A stretch of 64,000 nucleotides of DNA from Sanderia malayensis (Eukaryota; Cnidaria; Scyphozoa; Semaeostomeae; Pelagiidae). The first letter of the stretch is position 1. Every line of letters begins with the position of its first letter. Location of the stretch: NCBI GenBank assembly GCA_013076295.1, contig RQOL01000466.1:186001-250000 (forward strand), in the 5' to 3' direction. Below the pieces are notes generated by a model. That model had not been told where the DNA came from, did no database searches, and saw only the letters and a program-made list of their open reading frames with translations. Below are positions 24,915 to 37,000 of the stretch, piece after piece. The position numbers and the translations under genes were made by a program.

Positions 24915-25968
24915 TTTTTCACCTTTCTTTTTATAATGTGGCTTTCTGATTGTCATATCACTTACTGTTTTGGGCTCAATTTTTGTCTTGTTTTTGCCAT
25001 ACTTGTTCCAAGAACATGGCATTGATGTACATGAAGAATCCTGTACCCATCCATTTGTCCATGCATGTTCAACTTTAAATAATATGGCAGCAATGTGATT
25101 GCAAGTTGATCCAAGTCTGCAAAGAAAAAATAACATCATAAGCAAAGTCAGCAAAGAAAAGCAGAAGGAGGGCGATTTTCATGAAAGTTAAAGTTTTAGG
25201 AGGGCGCTCACGGCTCCCCTTGAGCAATGAAGGGGACGTGGGAAATGATGAACATATTTTCTCAGCATCATGGCTGTTGAAATGACACTAAATGGGGACA
25301 AAATCTATTATATGACTGAGCCGTTAGTTAAAATATAGCCTACAGAAAAAGGATTCTCACCCTGCAAAACAGGTGCAATATGCAGACTTTACTGTTCCAG
25401 ATTTTTTCTCAATTGCAACCCAAATCTTGTGAGGAATGTTATTGATTCCCTGGGATGGCGTGGATTCTGACTTCAGGAAGCAATAGTTGCTGTTGGGGCT
25501 GATTTCGTTGTAGTAAATCTCCTTTAACCACCCAGAGTCGAAATAGCTATATGCCTTTCCTTCTTTGTAGTCGCTCAATAATCGTTTTCCCAGGCCAATT
25601 GATTGATCAGCAGTGAGCAGGAACTCGGCGATCTGGATTTGGAAAACAGGGGGCCATTTGCACATACCAGCTTTCTCGTCTAGCCATGGTGTCCCTAGTA
25701 AAGAGTTTTCGCTGGACAAGGCCAATGGATCAGGAAGTCGGCAATCATTAACAACGAGCAACGCTTCGTACGATTCTCTCTTTCTTTTCCTATCTTCGTC
25801 TGCAGTTATTTTCACTGGGACATTCATTTGATCCGCTCCGTAGGCCAAAGCCGTCAGTTCTTCTTTGGTTCCAGAAATCTTCAACCCACGATCGCGAAGA
25901 TAGCCTTTAAGTTCCGGCACTTTCCAACGTTTAAAATCTTGGAGAGTTCTTGTTGTTTTTTCTGCCAT
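24720..25968 (-). CDS. SAP and SWIM zinc-finger protein of a DNA transposon
   Basis: Minus-strand exon 1 is 25968-25361 (phase 2, GCAGG|GTGAGA). Exon 2 is 25116-24720, after TTTGCAG. Together they give about 334 residues. Residues ~8-45 are a SAP-type DNA-binding motif (FKRWKVPELKGYLRDRGLK..GTKEEL). A SWIM zinc finger is formed exactly across the splice: YCTCFAG + LGSTCNHIAAIL gives CxC..CxH. In cnidarian genomes this architecture is usually followed by a YqaJ-type nuclease domain; none is seen here. Its 3' end overlaps the opposing THAP reading frame, and both lie inside shared inverted repeats, so the protein most likely belongs to a transposon. Open over its whole length. Confidence 0.7.
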
Positions 25969-26237
25969 TTAATTGCTTCAAAATACGGTAAAATACAGCC
26001 AAATACAAGAAAATATGTCAGTGAACGCTGTAAACGCAAAGAATAGGCCGACGCGAAGTGCAAATTTATCCCGAATCGGTCCCAGATCCCCAGAAGATTG
26101 CACTTTTGCGCATGCGCTTCCGAAACTCCGAATTGGCTCAGCTTGATGGGTTCCTAATTCATGATTGATTCTTTTATGCGGGTGTTCGGATATGCATTGC
26201 ATTGGGTTACAGTTGTGGAAGCAAACAAATGTGGATA

Positions 26238-26519
26238 CACCCATTTTTTATAAGAAACCCTTTATAAGAAACCGTAGGCTCCTATTTTCAAAAGAAGAAA
26301 CTTTGGTGGGAGATTTTGTGTGACTGAAAAATTGTTCATGAGTTAACGAGAAAAAATGTAAAAAATCTTGTGCACTTTCCCATAGATTTGCAACAAATCT
26401 CAACAATGTTAAGAAACTTGCTAAGAAACTTTTCGTACCATAATTAGGTACAAAACCCTAAGAAACTAAGAAACCCTGGTACGAAAATTTTGCATAGGTT
26501 CTTATAAAAAAGATGGGTG
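26238..26519. mobile_element. TA-flanked foldback MITE, 282 bp
   Basis: Begins CACCCATTTTTTATAAGAAA and ends with the inverted form GGTTCTTATAAAAAAGATGG plus GTG; TA on both sides (26236-26237 and 26520-26521). Same family as the copies at 28253, 42276, 46959, 48279, 49910 and 53385. Confidence 0.85.
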
Positions 26520-26963
26520 TAAACGAACTTCGTTACACCAAAAACAATACAATTCATGAAGCGGTTCAAAACGATTTTGTAGCCCAGTACCTAAGTCCCC
26601 CCCCTCCCCAATGTCTTCGAGTTTCTGCGTTTCTGGACGTATGTCTGACTGTCTGAAACCTATGTACACAAAATCCCCTCAAAAGCAGAATAATCGCCAT
26701 AATCATAATTACAATACAATTTATCATAATCGTTCACGGTAAAATCATGTCAGATTGAGATTTATAATTTCGTTGATACAGAACACAGCGGGCACACTGC
26801 TAGCCAAACAGGACATGCTGAGTAAGTCTGAACTCATGCAGTTTTTTAATATTGATATTTTGAGACAAACAAAAAGGTTTTTATTTTATTTATCTCCTGT
26901 TTGATTGCTTTGCTTTTTGATGCTTTGCAGGGCAGAGGCCATGATAGACGGTATAAGAAAATA

Positions 26964-27131
26964 CACGATTTTTATTTTATAACAAACCTAGCTCAAGCTC
27001 AACTAGTAAAAGTTTCTTAAATTTTCTATTGTTTTCTATCGCTAAAGAAAACAATAGAACAAAAGAATCTATTGTAATTTAGCACAAATTCTACTAGTAA
27101 GTTTCTTATAAAGTGGTTTCTTATAAAAAAA
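26964..27131. mobile_element. Truncated foldback MITE of the same family
   Basis: Left end TA|CACGATTTTTATTTTATAAC is present. The right side has the inner GGTTTCTTATAAAAAAATC but lacks the final CGTG. A 13-bp hairpin (TTCTATTGTTTTC and its complement) lies inside. Confidence 0.6.
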
Positions 27132-28252
27132 TCAAAGAAACCTTGAGGTGACTCGCGACAGATGGCTTTTATTTCACTGTATTATCCAGAAAGTGAAGAA
27201 AATAATATCAAATTAAACTTTGCGAACCTGAAAGTTGAGCTTAAGCAAAACTGAATAACTGATTTTATTGACTATTCACGTTTTTTAACTCCTGGACATA
27301 AAATAAAACCCTGGATTTAATTTTCAGGATTGAACGCAGCAAATTAAATTGGATCTGAGGCACATACCTTATATGGGCAAGTAAACAGAAACACAACACA
27401 GAACACAACATTTTTCCCCACTCACCAACATCTACTCGCTTGCGCATGCGCGTCGCGAGTCAAAAACGTGTAAACACTTTCTTCTTTCTCAAGTTAATAA
27501 CTTTAATTTAAAATGTATTTGAGAATCGGATGGGAGCGTGATGGGGGGGGTACCTTTACAGTTAATTATTAAATTCCCCCTCTTTTTTACGCTTCCCTCT
27601 AATTAACAACGCTCCTTGAAGTTATCTTTTAAAACAGAATTGCAGAATGCAGCTTAAAAACCAACACACTACCTAATTAAATATTCATTAACGAAAGCTC
27701 CATGCCTTGTTTCAAAGACTAGGATTTAATGGGCCATGATAAGGGTACATTACTGGGCGGGCGCTGCTGAAAGCTGTTACAAATATCGCAAGTGTTGTGT
27801 GGTAGCTTTTAAATCACCTTACGCCATCTCAGAGCAGTATTCAGTATTTCTTTGTATTTTCCTTCTTTTAGAGCATTTGCGATAACATGGAAATGAACCC
27901 TAAAAGATTGACAAATTTATAAAAATTAAAATACGGCTTTTTATTAGAAAGTGCTTGATTAGATAGCAATATTCGTAGGCTCTTTCTTCTCGTAAACTGC
28001 TTGCATCTAAACTCTTGAAAAGAGAAGAGAGTCTGCGAACAAATGAACGAAAAGCCGCATAGCCGAGTCAGCAAAGAATTGGGGCTCCACCCAGGTTATC
28101 TTCTCTGGGAATGCGATTTTTACTGGAACTGCTTTAAATAAATCATATTAACTTCAACAATATGTAAATTCAGTTGCACCATGAGATGTAACTAAAAATA
28201 CTGTTGAACTTTAAGCGTAATAATAGAACTATTCTTGGAGGATCTTTCGATA

Positions 28253-28621
28253 CACGTCTTTTTTATAAGAACATTTGGCTCCAATCTCAGTCTGGCGTTT
28301 CTTATTTTTCCGTACATTTTCAGCCTAAGGTGTTTCTTATTCTGTTTCTTATTTTTGCACACAGATGGCAACATGGATTACATAAAAAACTGATATCGAT
28401 GGCCTTGAACTAATTCTATTGCAACAAGTTTGTTTAATGGCTGTTTAGCGCTTTCTATTGTTTTGTTCTTACAGTAGTTTGTTATTTTCGATTGTTGCTG
28501 ATATTTTATTTCTTGAGTTTTGTTGAATCTCAGCCTGCCTTGTTTCTTATTTTGTTCTTATTTTTTGACCTAATCTCAGCCTGGTGTTTCTTATAAAGGT
28601 TGTTCTTATAAAAAAAACGTG
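28253..28621. mobile_element. TA-flanked foldback MITE, 369 bp
   Basis: Begins CACGTCTTTTTTATAAGAAC and ends with the inverted form GTTCTTATAAAAAAAACGTG. TA lies on both sides (28251-28252 and 28622-28623). No coding capacity. Confidence 0.85.
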
Positions 28622-28799
28622 TATCATACTGCAAAGTGATCTTACAGACAAAACCCAATTCAAATTACCAGAATCAGTGACCAATATTATCATAGCAAAA
28701 ATTTTACCGGAATGACGATCATTATTAAAATTCATAAGTCAATTATAAAAGCTTTATATTTTATTTAATTTTACATTTTTAGATAAGTATTTACATGAA

Positions 28800-29290
28800 A
28801 GCAATTTAATACAGAAACTCTAGCCAACTCTGCATATGAATTGACTCTAAAGGATATGCAGATCGCCATTTGAGGAAATACCAACAAAGGATTGTCCTTA
28901 TATTATTCAAAACATTAAAGAAAAGAGCAAAAAGAATAGGACTTAGAACACACCCTTGTCTGACATGACGATAGGATGGAAATAGATCAGCGAGGCTATT
29001 TCTTCCTCTGACAAAAGATTTATGATTGAAAGAGTCGAAAACTCTTTTAAAGTCAACGAAACAAAGCAATAGTATGGTCTAATAGATCGAAGAGTGAATG
29101 AGTGATCAAACGTTCGGTAACCTTTTCTGTAAGCGCTTTGATTCTCACAGGGATATTGAAATATACCCACAGCTTTTTGAAGTCTGTCTAGCAGTGTTCC
29201 AAGAAAAAGTTTCCAAAAATTTTGGTAACGTTATGCCTTTGTATTTATCAAGACTACTTTTGCCCCCCCCCCCCCCCATCAAATAAAAAC
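28800..29290 (-). pseudogene. LINE reverse-transcriptase fragment, frameshifted
   Basis: On the minus strand the sequence reads, in shifting frames, YKGITLPKFLETFSW, then SAYRKGYRTFDHSFTL, then LCFVDFKRVFDSFNHKSF and VRQGCVLSPILFALFFNVL. These are the ordered reverse-transcriptase blocks of non-LTR retrotransposons (YRGI, RKGRSTxD, VDFxxAFDSV, RQGCPLSP). At least two frameshifts and missing segments, including the YADD catalytic block, mark it as a dead 5'- and 3'-truncated copy. Confidence 0.8.
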
Positions 29291-29870
29291 AATTATTCCC
29301 ACAGACCACTCTTCGGAAAATTCAACGGATTTTATAATTTTATTAAATATTTTACAACGACAGAAATAATTTACCATTCACGTTTTTAAAAAATTCAGCA
29401 TTTGGCATCAAGGCATGAAGCGTTGCTCTCTTTGCAACGCTTTTCCATCTCAACTTCTGCGCAGTACTGTAAAAACTCCATTAATCCCCCAGATGGAGCT
29501 TGTTTAATCTTTTATGCTTCGAGAAGGCTTAGATATCGGAGAGGGTCTATTAGAGAGGGAGCATCATAAAATTCTTAGATAAAATTCAGAAAAATTCTCG
29601 TGCAAAGTAACCGCAAATAATGTTATGAGCGTTTGTAGTCCAATCAACCACAATTTCATAAGTGTTCACAGTTTCAAAAGCAAGTGAGGCTAATAAAGAT
29701 GGGGCTTGATAGACCGTTTACGGCACTTAATTTCGCGCGGTTGGGGTGGGATGCGCAAAAAGCGGTATAGCGCCAACTTAAATACACCCAAGGTACCTCT
29801 CCTCTCTCCTGGTCATGAATATTTTGGGGATGAGCCAAGTTTGGTAGCTACAATTTATAATTTACGACAT
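29291..29870. other. Gene-free stretch downstream of ZCWPW1-like gene
   Basis: Begins after a run of C (about 29263-29278). No exon is supported; probably contains the 3' untranslated part of the minus-strand ZCWPW1-like gene. Confidence 0.35.
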
Positions 29871-32800
29871 TCAATCGGTTCCGGCCAACAAACCTTCTGT
29901 TTCCTCCATTTCTCTGATTAAATCTTCATCAGTGAATTCATCATTTTTTGTTTTGCTAACAAGGGAAAGAATGTTATGTCAATTATTTCCGCTGAATGGA
30001 CAAAAGGAACAGCTACAACCTCTTCTTTATTGCAAACATTGTCTTTTAATAAGCTTCAACCCATAAGAACATGATGCATTTGTGGACAGTTTAAATCCAC
30101 CAATCTCAATCAATGAATAATGTATAACTTATTCTTCAATATTATACCTGCAGTCGATAGGGAAATCTTCTGGCGAAGCTACAATCAAAACGGTAATATA
30201 ACTTTAATTTCGAATAAACATAATATTGTCACGGTACAGAATGACACTTTTTAAAGAAGTGAAAATGTTCCAGAGTACCGTGAGAAATGTTTCTATTTGA
30301 ATGCAGGGTTAATTGTCCAAAGGTAACGAAGATGATGATTTTAATGATAACGATGATTGTTAATAAGGAAGGAAATGACAACGAGTCAAAAACAGTTCTT
30401 AATCACCTTCTTTCATACAGAATATAGACTCCTCAATTTCTTTGATATCATTTTCAAGGTCTTCAAACTCAACAAGACAAACATCAAATTCATTTGTGTC
30501 TGTGGAGTAAAAGATGCAGCCATATACATTCTTGATATAGCAACAACTAAGTGTAAGTCACTGCATTGGCATAAGCTTTGTGCCCCAGCTTACGATGCTG
30601 TCGTTGTCTAAATGAAAATGATCTGTAAAAACTAGTTTAAGGAATAAATGAAGAACTTTAAAATTTCCATCCTTGTAAAAAAGTCCATTTAATATAATTA
30701 TTGCACGACATGGCCTCAGTGAATGTAAGGAATTTCGTTTACTTTTGATTCGAACAGATTGTAACTTTTGATTTGCACAAGATTTTTCGAGACAACCTGG
30801 GTGCTTGTATATATCCAAAATACCGAACTTCAGAACAATTAGGTAACTTTAGATTCCACAGATGGGTAACCGATTCATTTCCAGTGGAGGAGAATACAGA
30901 GACTTTAAACTGATTTACTTGTATGCAATGTATTTTTGTTATGCTAAACTTGATTCTGTCCTGCTGCATTAAATCTTTGATGTGATGATAGCGAAGAAAA
31001 GGCGTATAAAATAGCAAATTAAATGCCTGGAATTTCATCTCACCTGATCTGGGTAGCTCTTTTTTGGTACACCCCATCAAACTATCAATTATATCTTCTT
31101 CTTCATCATAACCATTAGTTTCTTGAACAAAATACAAATTATAGGTAAAAGTAAAAACAGTTAATTGGATTACTGGACCTTGAGTTATCTGACTTATAGC
31201 TGAAGTTAAGTTTACCCATATGAACTCAAAGCTCTCTGCAAGAGCTTGAAACCCAAATGAAAACGTCTTACCTAGGAGCGTAGTAATAAGTAGGGGGCAG
31301 CACGTATGACACGTGACAAGCTTAATCGACGAGGGGAAAATTAATTGACGAGGGGAAAATTTTTATTCATGGAATGGGCATGCGTCATGTTTTCGCAAAA
31401 GGTGGGATGCACATGCCCCCAGACCCGCTGGGTCTCACACCAGTGTTTCTTACCCTTTACTGTTTTTCTTTGTTTGTCACAAGATGTATTCTGTCCCTGT
31501 CCAAAATCATCACTTGGAGGACCCAAAAACGTCTGCTTTCCACCACAATTGACTTTGCCGTCATTGGCAGAAGAATTAGTGCTTTCCATATCACTCTGTA
31601 TTGAAAAGGATATACGACTTCTATTGCTGTGTGCCGATAAATTGCAGATATGTGTTTCACTTTGGGATGCGACTTTTGTATAACTGACATCACTTGAAAA
31701 CAAAATGCCATTAACATCTGCACTATTCTTCTTTGTATGAACAGCAGAAGACGATGACTGTTCAACTAGACTCTTCATATGTCGATTCGAAGATGATGCC
31801 TTACAAGAAAACGATGCTTTACTTTTGTTCCCTGTTACATTTAAATGTGTTTTTCTTTCAGAATAAACTGACTTGCCAACTAACTTTACTTCGTTGTTGA
31901 CAGAGAGAGCATTGGCATGTTTTCTTGAATCAGCCTCAGATAAAGGATAACTGCTTTTTTGTTCGTGCTTCAAACTTCTACTTCGTCTTCTTTTCTTTTC
32001 GATTCTTTCCCCAGGTTTGATCGAGGAGCAATCAATGCCACTAAGAGTTCGCTTTGTAAGAGAATGTCTCGATCCTTTCGACTGACCATCTTTTTTCTCT
32101 TTATCCTTCAGCAGTGCATCTAGTGCGTCTTTTGAAGGTGTTTCTTCGCTAGTTCGACCTGCATAAATAAGATCTGAATGACTAGATATCGCATAGCTAT
32201 AGCTATATAATTCCCTATTGTACAAATATATATATATATTTCTTCATTTAAAACCATTGCTCAGGGCAGGGGTTATTCTGACGTTGTATTGCTGTTGCTT
32301 TGTGGATGGCAACAGGTTTGAATTTTGTGACAGGGTAAGAGTAGAAGTAACAATAGAATTGTATAAACACTTAATAAAATGTTTTTCAGTTCGTGGTGTT
32401 GTAAAAGTTCCTTAGAATACCTCCTTGCTCAAGTTGAATTTAAAGTGTTGTAAGGTCTTTTTGAGATACCTGAATCATTCAGCAGAGGTCCTGTAACCTT
32501 GAACAAACATGATTTCAGTCTGTCTTTTGGCTTTGCACAAAACAACTGATCGGCCTCCATGATGGCCTTTTCAAATGATTTTCTCACACGTGCAGATGAC
32601 ATTCTCTTGCAAGATGCCAAAACGGATGGAGTGGGAGCACTGGCAGAACCGTATATTGCAACATTCTTTGCCAGAACCCAAGAATGCGACCTTGGCTCTC
32701 CAAAATATTCAACATGGTAATGTTTCAGGTCGCCATCTTCGTCATAGGATGCAAAGTTGCCTTCTGAGAGGTCACTGCAAATTATTGCCGGCCAACTAGA

Positions 32801-33382
32801 ATAGAAAATAAGCACCCTTTGAATAAGGTTTGCTTGGGCCATAAGATTAGCTAAAATATAAAATTCATTAGTATAAATTCATAGTAATGAAAAAAGTGTC
32901 ATGATGGTTGGCAAATGTCGACCGGAACGATTTTAATTTGCAGTTTTCAACTCCGAACTTTAATCTATGCTTTAATGTTTCAAGTATCAATGGGTTTATA
33001 GCTAAAGTGCAATTCAAGTTAGTGAGAATATACAGTGCCTTATTGAGAGTTATGTTCATCACCTGGTCCATTTCTTAAGCATCAGTATGAGTATATATTG
33101 CTGAGACATTATTTATTAAAAGTATAGATAAACAAACCTTGGATAACCAGAAAGCTTTGCCCAAACAAGACTTCCTTCTTCTACCACACTAAAGATAAAT
33201 TGCTCTCCTCTTCTGAGCTTCATATCTTCCTGTTCGTATTCACAAAATGCTTTAGCCTTGTCTTGATTCATGTGGCAATACCAAGAAATGTTTTTCATAG
33301 ATGGCAACATGTCCTTTGAGATTTGTCTCCACTTCAAACACTTCGTATCTTCGCACTGCACCCATGCAATATCGTTTTCCAT
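29871..33382 (-). CDS. ZCWPW1: ZCWPW1-like histone reader (CW zinc finger + PWWP)
   Basis: Minus-strand exons: 33382-33138, 32795-32470, 32158-31454, 31121-31044, 30178-30148 (31-nt microexon), 29955-29871. All phases agree and give about 489 residues. Residues ~6-50 are a CW zinc finger (WVQCEDTKCLKWR .. WYCHMNQD .. C); CW domains read methylated H3K4. Residues ~67-130 are a PWWP domain (GSLVWAKLSGYPSWPAIICSD .. YHVEYFGEPRSHSWV), which reads H3K36me3; it spans the first splice. The rest is basic and disordered and ends in an acidic helix (EDLIREMEETEGLL). In vertebrates ZCWPW1 recognises the dual mark left by PRDM9 and promotes meiotic break repair. An acceptor-like TTTTAG lies just upstream of the ATG, so a 5' exon is possible. 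ZCWPW2 is the alternative name; the extended tail favours ZCWPW1. Confidence 0.88.
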
Positions 33383-34014
33383 TTCTCTAAAAGATCAAGA
33401 TTTCGTTAAATTATTTCAAATAAATTGACTTTCGCAAGTATAAACAAGCTTCAGAAGACTTTTAGGCTTGCAAATGTCAATTTTGTTAATTTTACAATAT
33501 TTTTTAAGTTTCCCAATGACGTATGAAATTTTATAATTTGTCTTGCAAAATTTCCCGCCTCTTTTCTACAATACTAGTTACCAGATCTTTGCCAACGAAA
33601 AAGTTATCAAATTCTGGTCTACCTTCTTGCTAAAGTTGAGAGCTGAGTCAAGTGGGCTAAAAACTCCATTTTGAGTGGAGAATAGATTATTGTTCAATAT
33701 CTTTGATTAAACCAATTTTAATTTAATAAAAATAGAAATCATCAATCTAACAGGTAAGTCAGTCGGTCTAATAAAGAATTGCTAAGTAATTAAAATGTTT
33801 TGTATACAAAGTGAATACTAATTGGTTTTTATTTTCAACCAGCCAAAGCTTCTATTTAAAATGTTTATAAAAGTAGAACAAATGTGAACGTAGCGAAATA
33901 GCCTTTCTTTGAAACATAATTAATTTATTAACAATTAAAATGCTATATAAATGGTTACATCTCTAAACTGACATTAGAATAAAGAGGTTCTACATGGTGT
34001 ATTTGTGAAAGAAA
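33383..34014. promoter_or_regulatory. Divergent intergenic region between ZCWPW1-like gene and PAN/EGF gene 1
   Basis: About 630 bp between two genes transcribed away from each other; it must contain both start regions. AT-rich. No specific motif is claimed. Confidence 0.4.
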
Positions 34015-37000
34015 ATGATGTATTTGATTCCGATATCTTTGCTTTTCGTTGGAATTCTATTAAGCGAAAGATGTGCTTGCAACAATATGACAAGCAATAT
34101 CTATCGCTCAAGTTGTAGAAGAGATGCTTTATTTAAGGCAACAGACACAGACAAGAAACTATCAGGTCAAACAGCCAACTTAATCACGTCAACTCATGTT
34201 GAAAGTCTACCACTTTGTGCAAGGATGTGTGTCCAAGAAGAAATGAAGCAGTGTAGATCAATTAATTACAAGAAGAACCCAGCATCAAAATCGGATAACA
34301 ACTGCCAAATTCTCAACATTGACAAGAACAGCACAACTGCAGTGCTTCATCAATCTGCTGGATGGAAACATTACGAACCAGTTCAACAGGTAAACTAATT
34401 GAACTATCATCTGATGCCTTTCCTATTTTAAACATACTCCAAGTCTACTGCGTAAACTACCTCAAAGCTACCAATCTATTCTTTCCTTTATGCAAAAGTA
34501 AACAGTGTGCTGCTAGCTATAAACGTCCATTTTCGTCAACAGGAAACCCCACGCTGCAGGTTGACAAAGTGCAATTTGGGGTACGAATGCAAAGAGACAT
34601 GTTTGGGCGATAAAGGCTACGAATGCACTGGTAAGGTATGCTTAGAAGAATTATTCAATCCGCCAACTTTTTAACCAACCAAATAATATTCCTATTGAAA
34701 TTTCAAAATTATAGCCCCTTCTTCATTAACTCACCTCTCTTTGTAACCCCACCCGTAATTAAATTTCAAATGAACCCAGGGATTCTAATTAGCCCCTTGT
34801 CCATTCTGTCTACAAATACCCTCGCGTAGTAGAAATACCCTTTTCATTCTAGAAATTAACGAATGCTCAAGTAATCCTTGTCAAAATGGCGGAACCTGTC
34901 AAGATGGATTAAACAAGTATACATGTACATGTGTAGCAGGATTCACAGGGCAACAATGTGAAACAAGTAAGATTATGAAGCATCATAGCTTTGAACACAT
35001 CTGACAACAGGTATTTTGAAATTTGTGGAAATGATTCGGAATTTATTTTTCCGTTTCATTCCAGATATCAACGAATGCTCAAGCGATTCGTGTAAAAATG
35101 GTGGACATTGTGAAATTGGAGTAAAGAATTTTACATGTACATGTGCAGCAGGATATAATGGAACGAGATGCAAGTCTGGTAGGTATAGCACCGATATACG
35201 CATACCTTGTAGAGAAATGTAGCATTCTGTTTCACCATAGATATTAAAGAGTGTGCTAGTAATCCTTGTTTAAATGGAGGTGATTGCTATGATGGCTCAA
35301 ATAATTATACATCTACATGCCCAACATTATTTTCAGGGAAACGATGTAAAATATGTAAGTTTCATTTAACGTTGAGTGTAAAACTATAAAAGATAACAAG
35401 AAGATCGAAATATAGCAGTTCGAGTTTGCATAAATGTTCAAATGAGTCGCTAACTCAATGCTTAGGTATATACAATTCTTGCATAAGCATTCTCATTTTG
35501 TAGCAGCTATCATGGTGATAGAAAATAAGCTTAAGATCGTATTTGTATCTATTTTGAAATGCAAGTAATTCTGATGGTCATAATAAGAACAGAAGTTTCT
35601 CGTGTCGTTGAGCAGGAGTGTTTATGAGTGCGGCGTTTTGAAAGATACTTCTCGTCATCGAAATAAATTTCCAATTCCTGTTACAGTCGACTCTTACTAT
35701 CTCGAACTCGCACGGGAAATGAAAATTTGTTCGACATAGCGTGAGTTCGAGATATCCGAACTAAATTCACCCAAATAGAGAACGAGGGGAAATGGGAATC
35801 TGTTCGAAATAGCGAGTTGTTCGAGATAACCGAGTCCAAGATAGCGAGATTCGACTGTATGAACATCACTGGACAGACAAATACAAACATATTCGCGACT
35901 GTGGTGGTAATGATGAAATATTTTTTTAGCGCTTGCAAGTATACAATCGTGCAGGAACATTCGTGAGGTATCGGGAAATCAGAACAACGCAAGCGGCACA
36001 TACAGCATCTACGATGAACTCAGCTCCCTTCAATACAGTGCAAGTATCATTTCTGCTATGACTGAAATACCATTGAGTAAATAAATACCCTTTCTCGTGC
36101 CATTTTAAAGCCTCAAGAATTTGAACAAGTCCCCGCCTTTCCAGAATAGCTCCTTTAAAATCTCCACACTGATGCTTAAGGGTTTAGCAAAGGCCTACGA
36201 ACCTTTAATGAAAGTATCGTGGAAGCAATGAAACCAAAATAGAGCCCTGTTAATACGACCACAGACAGGCCACTGAAATTGGCCGTATTAACAAAGTGGT
36301 CGCAAGGCAGGCTTCCACTCCAGTAAAGCTCGTGTAATTCGAGCTCTACCTCATTCGAGCACTATCTCGTTTCTCGTTTGATGGAAATTCCCCTCCCCTG
36401 TTCGAAGTAGACATAATGGACTGGCATAAGGAAACATGTTCATGTGATAAAGCATGACGAATAATAATTTTTTATTTTCAAAGGTTTACTGCCACTTGGA
36501 GAGTGATCTAGTTGGATGGACATTGATAGCAAGGTTCTCCAATGCAGACGAAATTCGTTGGATGACGTATAATGGAACCTATTGGTACGATACGCTGTAT
36601 GATGGAGCAACAACATCTCCATCGACAAATGCTGACATGATCAGCAGAGCATTTCACAATGTGAAAGGAGATCAGCTGAAAATAACGCGTAGCGACGATC
36701 CCAACCACAATGCATTGCTTTACACTACAAAGAATTGTCTGGGAGGCCAAAATTTTCGCACATTCATTACACAGTTTGGTGACTTCAGGTAAGCATTCAT
36801 ATATGAAAAACAAATTTGCCATAGTAGGGTTATATCGACTATGCTGTGACAGTAAAAGATAAATTGCAAAACACCCAAGACACCCAATCAGGTAAGAAAC
36901 CAAATGAAATAAACTGAGTGTGAAAGATTGACTGAAAGAGATTTATCGAAAAGACAAGCTAAAAAAGACCGCACACGGATTGTAAGAGACCGACTGAAAA

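Larger units (their letters stand above)
23885..26138. mobile_element. Decayed two-gene DNA transposon (THAP + SAP-SWIM) with terminal inverted repeats
   Basis: The left end AGCCAATTCGGAGTTCC (23885) and the right end, read inverted from 26138, AGCCAATTCGGAGTTTC match 16 of 17. A second matching block lies further in on both sides (GGGGTCTGGAACCGAGTCGG and GGGGATCTGGGACCGATTCG). Between them a plus-strand THAP gene and a minus-strand SAP-SWIM gene face each other and overlap at their 3' ends. From memory, cnidarian ISL2EU/IS4EU-type elements pair a THAP transposase with a YqaJ/SWIM-type protein; the match here is inferred. Both the DDE transposase domain and a YqaJ domain are missing, so an internal deletion is likely. 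The target duplication is not clear. Confidence 0.7.
26139..28799. other. Gene-free stretch rich in foldback MITEs
   Basis: Contains three members of the CAC..TTTTTTATAAG element family (listed separately) and AT-rich filler. No coding exon is supported. Confidence 0.5.

Noticed and set aside
31341..31453. Extension of the ZCWPW1 third exon beyond the donor at 31454
   Set aside because: A good GTAAGA donor and in-phase downstream exons give a more sensible C-terminus; the extension is probably intron.
3424..33382. Shugoshin and ZCWPW1 both on one contig as a possible meiotic gene cluster
   Set aside because: They are about 23 kb apart with unrelated genes and transposons between them; co-location is likely chance.
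36240..36310. TTAATACGACCAC / GTGGTCG inverted sequence in an intron of PAN/EGF gene 1
   Set aside because: May be a mariner-like remnant, but the second end is incomplete and no flanking duplication was found.
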